Origin: Morinoia aosen
Taxonomy: Eukaryota > Arthropoda > Malacostraca > Amphipoda > Talitridae
Assembly: GCA_030386875.1 (NCBI GenBank)
Contig: CM059569.1
Span: forward strand, 48,709,842 to 48,773,841
DNA: 64,000 nucleotides
Direction of reading: 5' to 3'
A program made the translations under genes and the position numbers. A model generated the notes under the pieces. The model ran no database searches. It was not told the origin of the DNA and was given only the letters and a program-made list of their open reading frames with translations. This document shows, piece by piece, positions 1 through 11,564 of the stretch. Each line of letters begins with the position of its first letter. Position 1 is the stretch's first letter.

Positions 1-309
1 GCAGATGGTGGTCATTTTCTTGTTGAACCAAAAACGGATTGCCATTGCCTGGATCTGGGTGTTCATCGGCACTTTGGAATAACCCAAGTCCTTCCTTACA
101 AGAACAGCTAGTCCAGATCCAGGGACAGGATTTGGTACGTGAGAGAAAGTTTCAATATTATAGTTGGCTGGTGGGGTCGGAGTTATGTCTCCCAGCATGG
201 TCTCCTGGAGACATATGCACAGTGGTTGTTGTTGCTGGATGATAGTCAGGAGGTCACCGTAATTCCTACGGTATCCTCTACAATTCCACTGTAAAACACT
301 CTGCATCAT
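1..309 (-). CDS. LINE ORF2, N-terminal endonuclease domain (partial)
   Basis: The start codon ATG (309-307) overlaps the ORF1 stop as ATGA, in a different frame. The protein begins MQSVLQWNCRGYRRN or one Met earlier and continues with DLLTIIQQQQPLCICLQET. This matches the N-terminus of the exonuclease-endonuclease-phosphatase domain of LINE ORF2 (the WNCRG and LQET motifs contain metal-binding Asn and Glu). The frame stays open to base 1, so the rest (reverse transcriptase) lies beyond the window. The overlap suggests coupled termination and re-initiation, as known for several insect LINEs. Confidence 0.85.
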   Translation of the reverse strand, partial: MMQSVLQWNCRGYRRNYGDLLTIIQQQQPLCICLQETMLGDITPTPPANYNIETFSHVPNPVPGSGLAVLVRKDLGYSKVPMNTQIQAMAIRFWFNKKMTTIC

Positions 310-2150
310 GTTCCCTTCTCTGGGGGCTGCTCTTTAGGATCAGGCGGTCTTTGATTTGATGGTGATTTGGTTGGTGCTGGTCTCTCCCCCCACGCGTGCA
401 AGGGCACGGTTGGGCGAGGTCTTGGCGTAACCTTCGAGGGCAAAGCCCACACTCGTGTAAAGTCAGGCGCAGTCTCCTCTGGCACTCTTCCCACGCGGTC
501 CAATGAACGCACACGCTGTGCCACTGAGGGTTCCGGCTTTCTCACACTTCTGCGGCTCTCGTGAATAGTCCTTACATCTTGGGGAGGTGGCATCTCGGAC
601 TGTTTGTTCGTACTGTAGGGGGTCGCAAGCTCCTCGTCGATTGAACGGGTCACTTCTTTCGATGCTTCCCCATGGCCAAGGGTTAAGCCGGTATTCGCCT
701 GGGCTTCCGCGTGCGTACCACCACGACGCTTTTCTGACTCAGCTTGGCGCCTCTTACTATCAGATGCTACAGTTTCCGCAGTCCTAGCGACCTTTGTCAT
801 GGCACCACCAACGGGTGGCGATCTCACACTCGGTATGCGTTTCCGCGATACCGAGGAGACTGCCGAACTCAGACACACAGAAACTGGGGGGTCTGCTTGA
901 GCACAACGTGACAGATCAGGAAGATCGCTCCGCTCAGGTCTATCAGCAGGTCGGGGTACAGCAGCGAGAGTACGGCGTGCAGCACGCGCGGCATCAGTAC
1001 CTGCGGTGAGGTCCCGACCAGCAACACTGGGGGCTCCTGTCACTGCCGGGTGCACTGGCACAACAAAGCTAGGTCTTCTTGGAGGGGCCCGCACTGCAGC
1101 GGCATAGGACGTCTCTGTTCTGACGTACCTGCTGCTCACAGCACGCTTGGCTTCCCCGTAGCTTATTCTTTGCGATGTTTGCGCGGCCAACACCTCTTCT
1201 TCCATTTTGAAGTAAAAACATTCCTTAGAGCCAGCAGGGTGTGATTTATCGCAGTTAGCACATCTCGGGGGCTTATCACAGGGCAGTTCGTGCTGGTCCT
1301 CGGCACAATTTGGGCATGCTCCTCTTAAGGATCGACACGTCTTAGCGCCATGCCCATACTGTTGGCACTTGTAGCAGCGTCGCGGCCTTGGAACGTACTG
1401 TCGCACGCTGCACCTCGTCCATCCTATGTTCACATGTGACGGCAGGGAACATCGGTCAAAGGTCAGGATGTAGACAGAAGTGGGCACCAGGGCACCATTA
1501 ACGTTTTTCTTGGTTCGGTACAGCGCCTTCACTTCATACTGCCGCAACTCCTCCAGGAGGCACTCATCAGCGTAACCAGGATAATTGAGGTAGAAAATCG
1601 TTCCTTTGCTCTCATTGAGACTTCCATGTGGGGACACTTCCACACCCACGCCAGCCAGATGGCGAATGCTCAATATATTGCGGCTCTGCTCAGAGTTGCG
1701 GACCTCCACCAAGAGACCACCACCGCGAGTCTCTGTGATCTTGGCGGGTCTACCTCCCAGCCCACGACACAGGTCTCGGTTTGCCATGATCACATCGATG
1801 TGCGTCAGCGGTGAGCCGTCAGTAGCTTTAATGTTGAAGAATCTTTTGTATTCTGTTGGCAAAATTGGCTCCACCAGGTCGGAGGGCGCGGTTTCCTCAA
1901 GAAGATGTAGTCTTCTGCCACGACGTCGCCCACGGCCTGGCCTGTTTGGCTGGCGTTCAGGAGCGTAAGGTTCAAGAATTATTTCTGTATCTTTGTTTTG
2001 TCCGCGCTCTGTTTCCTCACCCACGGATTGGTGCGGCGGTGGTTGCAGAGGCGGCTCTTGAGAGGAAGAAGCAGGTACGGTGTCCTTATTTGATATCCGG
2101 GTCGTCAACGGGGGGTGAGCAGCCAGAATTGTATTGGTGGAAGCAAGCAC
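306..2150 (-). CDS. LINE ORF1 (gag-like RNA-binding protein)
   Basis: The frame is open for 614 codons. An N-terminal Pro/Arg-rich basic segment (about aa 60-82, with RGRRRGRR) precedes a folded region (about aa 100-250) of the kind found before the knuckles in Jockey, I and R1 ORF1 proteins. Three zinc knuckles follow at aa 259-315: CX2CX4HX4C, then CX2CX4HX3C, then CX2CX3HX6C. The C-terminal 280 residues are low-complexity, rich in Arg, Ser and Pro. The frame opens with GTG at 2150 directly after an in-frame TAA. An ATG overlaps it one base upstream in another frame, and the first in-frame ATG is only at about codon 122. The true start is therefore uncertain, and a small change near the 5' end of this copy is possible. 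The protein would package LINE RNA. Confidence 0.85.
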   Translation of the reverse strand: MLASTNTILAAHPPLTTRISNKDTVPASSSQEPPLQPPPHQSVGEETERGQNKDTEIILEPYAPERQPNRPGRGRRRGRRLHLLEETAPSDLVEPILPTEYKRFFNIKATDGSPLTHIDVIMANRDLCRGLGGRPAKITETRGGGLLVEVRNSEQSRNILSIRHLAGVGVEVSPHGSLNESKGTIFYLNYPGYADECLLEELRQYEVKALYRTKKNVNGALVPTSVYILTFDRCSLPSHVNIGWTRCSVRQYVPRPRRCYKCQQYGHGAKTCRSLRGACPNCAEDQHELPCDKPPRCANCDKSHPAGSKECFYFKMEEEVLAAQTSQRISYGEAKRAVSSRYVRTETSYAAAVRAPPRRPSFVVPVHPAVTGAPSVAGRDLTAGTDAARAARRTLAAVPRPADRPERSDLPDLSRCAQADPPVSVCLSSAVSSVSRKRIPSVRSPPVGGAMTKVARTAETVASDSKRRQAESEKRRGGTHAEAQANTGLTLGHGEASKEVTRSIDEELATPYSTNKQSEMPPPQDVRTIHESRRSVRKPEPSVAQRVRSLDRVGRVPEETAPDFTRVWALPSKVTPRPRPTVPLHAWGERPAPTKSPSNQRPPDPKEQPPEKGT

Positions 2151-2590
2151 ATTGCTTTAGGTCTCTCTTGTCAAGGAGGGTCTCCCCTCCCCTATCCAGG
2201 CTGGCTCAGGCCGGAAAAGAGACCCCCGAGCAGTCAGTAGCCATTTGATATATCATCTATACTTGAGGCGGGCACACACTGACCAATAGGGGGTGAATAC
2301 CCCCTCCCACCGTCAACCCCGGCCCGTGGCAGCCCCTTGTTTGCTCGGGATAACGGGGGCTTTATCACCCGTAACTGCCGGGGTCCGGTTTTATTTACAT
2401 GGGGGGCCTTCCCATGGCCCCCCATTTTGTCTGGCTGCTCCGAGTGAGCCTGTCTGCCACGGTTGTACCCACCAGGACCGAGGTCCCGACAGCATAGCCT
2501 CACTCCTCCTCACAACACACAAACCCTCCCACCACAATAAGGTAAGGGGGCGTTGGGAGGGGCGGCACAGTGTCATCTCCATACGCTGAT

Positions 2591-5500
2591 TGCGATTATT
2601 GGATGAAATTCACTCACCCACAGTGGGTTTTAATTTAGTTAGTTTGTTGTTGCCCACATAATTCCAGTGCTGCCCGTAAATCTCTCACAACAGTCTTGAA
2701 GAGTGGATTGTAATCTCGGCATGGAATCGTTACATTGAGATTTCTCTCAATTTTTTACCAACGGAACTAATTCTTAACTGGCGATCCAACACTTGCCAGG
2801 TTTTATTAGTTTCTAAACTAATGCATTTAGACATCAGAAAATGACGTTTAGCGCAATACAAAAAAAGGAGGAGCGGGACGAGAAAGAAAGGTAGGGATGT
2901 ATTTCAGCATTGCTTATTAAGCACTGGAAGTACGAGCCCTTATTTTTTGTCTTGCTGTTCAAAACAGGGATATCACTCTTACTACACTCAACTTTTGAAC
3001 GAAAACATGAAGCACCTCTACAATGGAATTATCCAAACTAACCTTTGGACATTGTGTAAGTCATGAAAACCGCACAGCTGTACAGGCACCGAACCAAAGG
3101 AAACGTTATTAAACAAATAACTATTTGGAAGAGAAACATGACTAAAAATACTCCCTGTCTCATCGAATAAATAACAGCTAAAGATAATCATAAATTAATA
3201 GAATATTTTCAAATGCGAACTATTTCTTGGTAATAGGAGTTTGTAATGATTGCACTTTGTTGACCCCCAAAATATTCTAAATTGGTTTACAACAGGGAAA
3301 GATGATAAGCATCAGACAGGGATAAACATAAAGTTTCGACAAGCACCATTTGTAAAGACTACGCTCAAGTTATATCAGAGAAAGTCGATTAGATTAGGTT
3401 ATAAACCTCCTTAATTACAACACTGGTGTTCCAAAATGAGGAAGGCACCATTTGGTATGGAATTAAGGGAAGGGGGAACCTATGCTCCCACTCCTGTGCG
3501 AGGAAACTACAAAATTGACAAATTCTAAAACAAAAGTGAAGTTCAAGAAGAAATAATTCCTGAAAAAAATTAGATTAGAAGTTAATTTACGCCTCCCTAA
3601 CCGCAACAATGGCGCTTCAAAAAGAGGAAGGCATCATTTAGTATGGACTTGGGAGAATGCGGAATCTAGACACAAGGTGCATAGAAATAGTTGAGAAAGA
3701 AGTTCATGAAACAAGATAAAAGTTGAAGAAGAAAGTAGTAGGTGCTGAAAAACAAGACAGCAGTGAACCAAAAAAGGTGGTCCGTAACAAAATAAAATGC
3801 TATTCTGTTTATAAAAAAAACTTACATAACCTTTAGTTCTGGACCTCACATATTCCCGCTTAGAGCGCTAATTACCACAGATGCAATAGATGTACCCTGC
3901 TGAAATAAGGACATCAGAGAGCCGAGGGAAAATGGCCCGTAACAAAACAGAAGCCTAATATATTTAAAAAAAATTTAGACCTACCTAATCTTCAGCTCTT
4001 TAGCTTATATCTTCCTCTTAGATTGCTCATTTTCATCCGTACAAGAGTTGTATTCCTTAAGAGGCAGAGAGGGTTGAATTCCTTGAGTTTCATCAGAAGT
4101 TCATCTCGAAGTAAGAAGCGCTCGACAGGTTTTAGAACTATAATGGGGCAAAATAAAATAGGTAATTAGGTAAATTAAAGGAAAGGAAAGTATTCAAGAG
4201 CAATGACTTGAGACCCCTAAAGGAATGTAAAAGATTACATTGGAGCACAAAGTATAGGGTGGAGGATCTATGAATATTTCACTTCCAGTAAAGAGAACGA
4301 GAAACTAAGGAACCTTATAACTTATGACGTCACTCCACCAGTATGATCCACTCGTACACATTTTAAATGATCTCAATCGTATTGGCGTTGGGTAACCCAG
4401 ATTTGTCACCACCAAATTTTCATCAACAGTGAGCGAGTGGAAAACCACCAATAAAATTGAGAAAGGAACAAATAAAAAATCAGCGAGAATGAAAGAAAGG
4501 CATAGGATAGGGGGTTAACCCAAGCCGGATAATTAGATGGACAAAAGTAAACATTCATCACATGCAGAGAAAAAACTGTTCTCAGCGAAGGTAGTTAACG
4601 CAGCCTTCAATGTGAAATTGAAGATTTACTTGTACATCAACACAAGGCTCAAAATACTAGCATCACGATTGCATAGCTCTTCAGAACCTGCAAAAAGAAG
4701 AATAATAATTCCCTACAAGTGACAAGATAAGATGAAGAAATCTGTCCTGTAACAAGCGACAGTTCAACGAGACAGGAGTTATAGAAAATGGAAGACATAG
4801 CGCTACAACTAAACTTGCAACAGAGTCTTCCTGATCTTGCTTTTAAAGAAGCGATAATTTTTCTTCATGTGCACGTGGAAGTGATATAGTAAGTAGATCC
4901 TCTTGAATGCATGCAATTTAAGACCGTTCATGCGTGGTCAAGAGTACTCAAGGGGAGTTCATCTCAAAGGTACAATGAAGGACTAGATCCTTCGATTTCC
5001 TTTCCTCACGGGACGAGGAAAGTTACTAAACTGGCACATATGAACACATTGACTGCAGTAAGTAGCTAAGGTCCCCTCTTTAGTGGCAATGTAATGAATC
5101 CCTAAATAAATTAACATGGACAGACATTGTCAAAAAAAAATCCCTCTTTCAGAGTGAAACAGTGAAAAGAACAAAATCTTTTAGGTACGCTATAGTACAT
5201 GCTATTTTTTTCAACCATATCTTAATTAGCAGTGCACATCAAAAGTGTTCTATCTATAGAACTTACAAGATAATCCATGCCTTTCATTTATCATAACACA
5301 ACCAATGGTGTGCACGTAAGACTTACAAAAATGAGCAAGAATTGAGTCTTCATTTTCCACGACGCTGGTCAACTTTTTTATTCTCGTATACGTCCTAATA
5401 AACTTGCTAACACTGAACGCTTTAATCTTACACTTTCAAGCGGGGCTCAAGTTTTAAGAAAAATCAAAAGTCACACAAACACAAGAACTAAGTACAACTA

Positions 5501-5911
5501 CACATTTAGCAATCCTAGCATAAATATTCATTTCTCCACTACCGGTCCTGCAGAATTCAAGAGAAGAAGAAAATCTCATCAGCTCAATAAGTCTATCGTC
5601 CGTTAATTGCAAGACAAAATTAAACTGAACCGTCAGAAATATGAAATACAAAAGGACTTCATAACATGCAGCGCACACACTCACGTTAAATGCATGATTC
5701 AATATAATAATTTTGAGAAATATATAATTGGTTTCTTCAGCTTATATCAGTCGTTTCCGAAACTGAAAAGACCACTGTTGAACATGATTTCAGTAATGTA
5801 ATAAAATATAATTTGTACTTACTGAATATACATGAACGATTTGATAAGCACGTCACAAAATGGAGTCCTGCGGCTACAAAAACAGATCTAAGCACTAGAG
5901 GGCAGCGTTCA
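2591..5911. other. AT-rich non-coding region downstream of NUS1
   Basis: No ORF here has family resemblance or splice context. The stretch holds two or three degenerate copies of a dispersed repeat (annotated separately). A possible minus-strand poly(A) signal for NUS1 (AATAAA read on the minus strand) lies near 5377, about 540 bp past the NUS1 stop. Nothing else could be supported. Confidence 0.5.
3408..4030 (+). repeat. Dispersed ~300-bp repeat family, adjacent partial copies
   Basis: Copies start near 3408 and 3586, and a tail-only fragment lies at about 3940-4030. Shared marks, in order, are GCCTCCCTAACxxCAACA, GAGGAAGGCACCATTTAGTATGG, a run near TGCGGAACCTATGC, AAGAAGTTCATGAAACAAGA, GTAGGTGCTGAAAAACA and a tail resembling CTACCTAACTCTCAG followed by CTCACA. 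The same order recurs near 24545, 25230 and 30345. No coding capacity or clear terminal repeats were seen, so the family could be a SINE or MITE. Confidence 0.6.
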
Positions 5912-8900
5912 CTACCGGCCGTAACGCTGCTCAATTTTGGCATAGGCGCATAGAATAGAGGATATTTCGGCGGACGTGAGACGCACAAGCCTCGGTATCC
6001 TCACAAACTCGGCCAGCCGCAGCTGCCAAGGCGGAAAACCGCCACTGCTTGTATAGTCCCCAACCACCAGCGCAACGTCAGGGTCACGCAGCTTGACATG
6101 ACAAACTTTGCCACATTCATCCTGAGAATCGTTTGCTCTCTCGTCAGCAGCATCACAGAGAGACTGAAGAGGGCCTGTATCCACTAAACTACGGTGGTTA
6201 CTTTGAGCCAACCGCACTGCCAGCTCTAAATTGAGATCGTTCACTGCCAGTGAAGTTAGAGCACTAATTTGCTTATTCTTGAGCTTCTGGACGCATGAAG
6301 TCAGATGACTGATTCCGCTGTCCAGGCTCACAATGCTCAAGTAAATCATATTTGGCAGCACTGGCTCAGCACAGTCCCCATTGCTCAATGAAGGCTGTTC
6401 TCTGCATCGAACCTCAGGCTGTGGATGGAAGCAAATATTACATATGCTGATACGTAGTATTTTCCCAAACAAAAAATACTTAATATCTATGCAATCAAAA
6501 GGCTATTATATACATACTCGCCTCATAAAACAAATTAATTATTCAAACAGATACTCAGTACCAATTGAGGTCATCAGTACCACTAAAAAGAACCTGAAGA
6601 GCATCTTACAGAAGAAGAATAATATGCAATAGCATACAAAGGCTTTTGTTTGAAAGCATTGTGATGTAAACTTTACGCTCAATAAAACATAAATAAAATA
6701 AATACTGAAAATCTTCACAACTGAACCACATCCATTTAAAATTCACCACAGTACATAGTGGTGGGCAATTTAGGTGTTGAGTAGAAAAAGGTTAGAATAG
6801 ATTTTGGGGTTTATACTACCTACATTGGGTTTGAAATAAAATGCCTACAGTAGTACAAAAATTTAAGCAATATAAAATCAACAGTTTCGCAGGATCTGCC
6901 TTTATATGTTAGTAAATTTATTCTCGCCTCCTAGTGACTAAGTGTGGTGATTGTGGCCTGCTGTCGGCTACCCTCCCATAGGGAGGATAAGCCCGGTATA
7001 TGTATGTATGATGATGTATGTAAATATATTAATATCATTTTAGCAAGATATTTCAATTTTCATCAAAGCACGAGAGCAAGTGATTTTTGAATTTTTCATG
7101 TAGAGACCCTCAAGTCCAACAAACAAAAGAAGTAAGATAAGAACGAAACTATGAACTTGGGAGGCCACAAGAAAAGCCCCGACATTCAGCCATATTTCAG
7201 AGAAAATAATCAAAAGCATTTAAAAAAAACAGATTGAATACCTAAATTCCAGTGAACATCCATTCCAAGTAGCAGCATTTACTTACCAGGTGAGCAGAGT
7301 GTCCTCTCCGCAGGTTGTTGATCGGCATCTGCAGCACCACCACACAGCTGCCAGGCAAGCTCTTCTGTAGCTGCTGCGCTACATCCTCCTGCTGCTCCCC
7401 CAACTTACCTGCAACACAATCACATTAGATGCTAGTGTAAGCCTCCCTAACTACAACAAAGGAAGGAGGAAGTATGGAAATAAAGGAATTAATCTTCAGT
7501 CATCAACATAAGCAAACCCATTTAGCAAAAGGTCAGAATACATAGGCATATCTAAATCATAACCAGCACTGTACATACAATAATAACTATCTTCTTATGG
7601 ATGGTTTGTCAATTAGTACTCCTCGTATGGAACATTTGTTTTAGGATGCCCTATATTTAAGAAACTTTTAAAAGCCAATATGTTGGCATGTATATATCTC
7701 ATGTGACAACTTGGAAATAAACATTTTTTTCTTTTCTTAAATTAAGAGTGCACTAATTATGGCACTAAAAAAAACACAATTATTGTAGAAGCAACTGATG
7801 TGAATAACTACAACATAATTTTTAGCTTTGAAAACAGAATATCTATGACAATTATAAGGGTTAACCACACTTTTCTCAGACAGCTCGCCCAAAATGGACC
7901 ATCAAAATGTTGCTTAATTCATGGACTAAAATTAATCCCTACCAATATAACAGACAAGTTACCCTACAAAACACTGCTTCAAAAGCATATACTCGTGAAA
8001 TTGTCACTATAATCAAATTTGCATATTAGACCCAGATGAGCTTCAAAAACTCACTGTCACAAACAGAATAAGTTTTGCACAATCATAGTAAATAAGTAGC
8101 TAATAAAGTTAAATAAATGATATGAAGAACAGACAGGCTACTTTTTGCAATTAATTTTTCAAATATAGGAGCAGCACTCACCTGTAAATATAAAGTCTGT
8201 GGGCACTTTTGAACACTGAACATCAGTATTGGGTTAAAATAACACATCAAAGGATTTGAACCCTTAACATTTATATTGCATAAAACCAAAACACAGAAGT
8301 AAAATCCAAAACCAAAAAGACACCAACCAGCAGGATCGTAGGCTGTGAGATACTGCACTCCTGCCTCAGCAAAGGCAGCAAGCACCCTGATGAGCTGCTG
8401 CAGCTGTGAGCTGCTATACTTGCCAGGCAGGAAAACAACAGCAACATGCCCGGGTAGCTTGCCTTTGCTGTTTAATTCTTCTATTTGCACTGCAAAGAAG
8501 TATACTTGTTAGAATAATTCTTCTTCATCTTAAAACTTACCATGTAAATATCATTCAGTGCAAGCAACTAAATTTTTCCACTGCCAATAGTGATTAATTT
8601 TCAAAATGGGGTTCAATCACTTATAAAAAAAACTCAACAACTGATTGCTTATCTAAGGTAAAATGAAGTACAGTTTCCATCCAATGGATATTAATCTATG
8701 AGACCAATCAAGATGAACATGACAAAATTAACTCAAACTACTCATAAATGAATAAATCTACTAAATGCTTCAAGAAACTTGACAATTTAACAAAAACAAA
8801 TAGCCCAAAAGTTTACTTAATTTTATAATGGTAAGTTGTGTGATGACAAAAATAAGAAAAATCTAAATTAAACCTATAGCATGCAAATAGTAAGAATAAA

Positions 8901-9289
8901 GCCAATTTGAAAAATCCAGTCAATATAGCATTGACCAGTGGCATTAATAGTTAAACAAATAATGCACACATTCCTTCTGAATACAAGATAATAATCAACA
9001 AAGAGAAAGCAACATTTTACAAAGAATGCATTTTGAAATAATATAAATGGCTCACATTATATTTATTCACATTTACATATTATTTTCATTCATACATACA
9101 AGTATAATAATATACATTCTTGCATTATTGTCATTCATACTTACAAGCTGAAGATGAACAGATCTTGTGATATTTGTAGATTAAAGCCTGAAGCACATCA
9201 GTGTATGTGTCATGCACAGCTTGCAGTAAACTCACAAGAAAGTGAGCTACAAAATATAGAAGTTGAAACACTGGCAGCAGAATATTCAT
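5912..9289 (-). CDS. NUS1: NUS1 / Nogo-B receptor homologue (dehydrodolichyl diphosphate synthase subunit)
   Basis: Exons on the minus strand are 9289-9145, 8489-8328, 7408-7287 and 6418-5912. The splice phases 1, 1 and 0 agree and all introns are GT-AG. The product is 311 aa (human NUS1 is 293). NUS1 pairs with the catalytic cis-prenyltransferase DHDDS at the ER membrane to make the dolichol precursor used in N-glycosylation. Residues 5-25 are hydrophobic (LLPVFQLLYFVAHFLVSLLQ), matching the N-terminal membrane segment. Residues about 60-105 (LPGHVAVVF ... VQYLTAYDPAG) match human VHMGLVI ... ISYISVYDHQG. The C-terminal domain has DPDVALVVGDYTSSGGFPPW, aligning with human [20 protein letters not shown]. 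It ends EQRYGR, keeping the terminal R-x-G motif needed for complex activity. The start ATG has no upstream exon requirement. A mariner-like element sits 330 bp upstream. The first donor of exon 2 (GTTGGT) is weak. Confidence 0.9.
6915..7020 (+). repeat. Retroelement 3' tail with (TATG)n
   Basis: A short segment in NUS1 intron 3 contains the hairpin-like CTCCCATAGGGAG followed by GATAAGCCCGGTATATG and a TATG/GATG microsatellite tail. This looks like the 3' end of a 5'-truncated LINE or SINE. No coding sequence is attached. Confidence 0.4.
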
Positions 9290-9618
9290 TTTCATTTAAT
9301 ATCTAACGAGTGTTGCTATAAAACCATCAGATCTTATTTCATTAAATAGGAATTTATTAAATGGTTTACCAACAAAGCATTGAGGTTCACCAACTAGCTA
9401 ACTATTGACTGAAGAGCAACAGACATATAGACAGGCTATATCCACAACTTCCTGGAAAAAAGTCATTTCAATTCACTACAGAAAGGTGAAAAATTTTTAC
9501 AATGTAAGATTTATATTCATTTATTATTACAAAAACAAATAAGACAACATATGTTATCACAATACTATTCAACTATATCCTCTGCAAACTTTAATATTGT
9601 TTGATAATTTTTTAAGTA

Positions 9619-10925
9619 AAGGGTGGGGCAGAAAAACCTATCCGATTTCAAAACGTTATAAAATTAAAACGACTGAAGTTGTCAAAAAAATTTTTATTAG
9701 CATATCGCAAATTTTATGCCATTTTTAAATTTAAGTTTTGAAAAGTACATCACTCAAATGTCGTCCTTGGGAGCAGATACACTGATTTAGGCGCTCGCGG
9801 TAGCTTTCCATGACTTTCACCGTCATTTCCACAGGAATTTCTTCAATTGCCCGAGCAATTTCCCTTCGTAAAGCAAGAAGGGTCCTTGGTCGATGCTGGT
9901 AAACCTTCGATTTGAGGTAACCCCAAAGGAAGAAGTCACATGGAGTGAGATCCGGTGAGCGCGGCGGCCAGCCAAGATCACCTCTCAGGGAAATGAGGCG
10001 ACCGGGAAACAGTTCCCTGAGAATGTCCATTGATCGTCGCGATGTGTGGGCGTTTGCACCATCCTGTTGAAACCACACATTTTCCACGCCATTTTCTTCC
10101 ATTTTGGGTCTAAGAAAATTTTCCAGCATGAAACAATAGCGCTCGCTGTTGACCGTTACGGTTTGCCCATTTTCTTCAAAAAAGTAAGGCCCCCAGACGC
10201 CTAGGCGTGAAAGAGCACACCACACAGTCACTTTTGGGCTATGGAGGGGTTCCTGATGGATTTCTGGAGGATTTTCGTCACTCCAATATAGAAAATTCTG
10301 CCTGTTAACGGCACCACAAAGGTGAAAATGGGCTTCGTCCGTGAAGAGCACAACATCGTCGTTTGGGAGTTCTCGGAGATCGCGACACAGGTTCGTACGG
10401 GTTTCAAAATCCCTTTCACTTAATTCCTGTGCAACAACCATTTTGTAGGGATGCATTTTGAGGTCCCGGTGCAAAATGCGCCGAATACTGCGGTTGGAAA
10501 TTGCCAAAGCGAGCGAATGTTTTTGCGCCGAACGACGCGGGGAACGTTCAATCGCGGCTCTCACATTGGCCACGTTTTCAGGTCCTGTTGCTGTCCTGGG
10601 ACGTCCAGGCGACTTCTTTTTCAATGCTGAACTCGTCTGTCTAAAATTTGACACCCACACTTTAATCGTAGCGTGATGTGGAACAGGATCATGACGCCCG
10701 AGTCCGAAATGAATTCGAAAAGCACGTTGTGTAGCAATTATCGAACCGCCGCATTCGATAAACCGCTCAATAACAAAGGCACGATGTTCACCAGACCAAG
10801 GCATGTTGACTACTGACAAATGGCATAAAACCGGCTTTCTAACGGTTTTTACCCCACTACTCTACCTGCTCCCTCTTCTGAGAAAAAGGGATTTGAAATC
10901 GGATAGGTTTTTCTGCCCCACCCTG
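9619..10925 (-). mobile_element. mariner/Tc1-superfamily DNA transposon, apparently complete
   Basis: The element is 1307 bp, flanked by TA at 9617-9618 and 10926-10927. Its ends are inverted repeats of 32 bp that match perfectly (9621-9652 and 10892-10923, starting GGGTGGGGCAGAAAAACCTA). One uninterrupted transposase ORF fills the interior. The intact ORF and identical ends indicate a recent insertion. It lies about 330 bp upstream of the NUS1 start codon, in the likely promoter or 5' UTR region. Confidence 0.93.
9731..10804 (-). CDS. mariner-like transposase, intact
   Basis: The protein is 357 aa from the first ATG (10804; MPWSGEHRAF). The frame runs five codons further up only through a TTG. 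An N-terminal helix-turn-helix DNA-binding region (about aa 1-110, with GRPRTAT in the linker) is followed by an RNase H-like catalytic domain. Candidate acidic residues are D in FTDEAHF, D in WFQQDGANAH and D in PPRSPDLTPCDFFLWG. The second and third are 37 residues apart, which would be a DD37D type. The motifs WFQQDGA and SPDLTPCDFFLWG are hallmarks of IS630-Tc1-mariner transposases. No stop or frameshift is present. The enzyme would cut at the flanking inverted repeats and reinsert at TA. Confidence 0.93.
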   Translation of the reverse strand: MPWSGEHRAFVIERFIECGGSIIATQRAFRIHFGLGRHDPVPHHATIKVWVSNFRQTSSALKKKSPGRPRTATGPENVANVRAAIERSPRRSAQKHSLALAISNRSIRRILHRDLKMHPYKMVVAQELSERDFETRTNLCRDLRELPNDDVVLFTDEAHFHLCGAVNRQNFLYWSDENPPEIHQEPLHSPKVTVWCALSRLGVWGPYFFEENGQTVTVNSERYCFMLENFLRPKMEENGVENVWFQQDGANAHTSRRSMDILRELFPGRLISLRGDLGWPPRSPDLTPCDFFLWGYLKSKVYQHRPRTLLALRREIARAIEEIPVEMTVKVMESYRERLNQCICSQGRHLSDVLFKT

Positions 10926-11564
10926 TATATCAATGAAAACAAAGAAATAAAATTAACTTACCCACTAGGAGATTCTTTACCTTAAAAAATGCAAAATCAC
11001 TATTTGAAACTAGTGTGGACATAATTGAAAATCACAAAGAAACATACCAAGCAACAAGTTCAACTTTTATATCTCTCCAACTCTAAATAGTACATAATCT
11101 TAGCATTTTACTCCAAACTTGGGTAAAACATACTTTTATCCTCGAGCTTCTAATTTTCTTAGTTAATTTTATCTAGTAAAAAAAACATCAATCAATAAAA
11201 TACCTTCTCTCTGTCCCTTGACAAACTAAGTAAATGATTTCCCTTAAACACTATTTGTCAGAAACTTGATTAATTACTGATCAATAATAGAAAATTAACC
11301 TCCACAGGCAACAACTTTGCCTGCATTTAAACAAAACTTTAGACCTCATGAATAAAGTTTAGTTAACAGCATTAAAAGATAATAAAATAATAGATGTTTA
11401 GGCATTTCTAGAGTTTACCTACCCCATGCGTTATATTTTTAATTGAAGTGAAATTTTTATGAAACTAACCCAGGATATGTAAAATTGGAATTGGAACACA
11501 TTTCATTATTTATAATTTTCTTCTTTGCTTTTCAGAAAAAAGAAATATCATTTTCATTACTATA
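10926..11564. other. AT-rich intergenic DNA
   Basis: This stretch lies between the mariner-like element and the Tigger-like element. No ORF, RNA gene or repeat was recognised. Confidence 0.4.

Larger units (their letters stand above)
1..2590 (-). mobile_element. LINE (Jockey/I-type non-LTR retrotransposon), 5' part
   Basis: A non-LTR retrotransposon lies on the minus strand. Reading from high to low coordinates it has a GC-rich leader (about 2590-2153), a gag-like ORF1 (2150-306) and the start of ORF2 with an apurinic-type endonuclease domain (309 to the window edge). The reverse transcriptase lies outside the window. The 5' boundary is set only by the change from GC-rich leader to AT-rich DNA near 2590, and no target-site duplication can be assigned. 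The class is inferred from the three-knuckle ORF1 followed by an endonuclease-first ORF2. Confidence 0.85.

Noticed and set aside
4537-4722. 61-codon ORF (MDKSKHSSHAEKK...)
   Set aside because: Short, AT-rich, no homology or splice context, and no support beyond chance.
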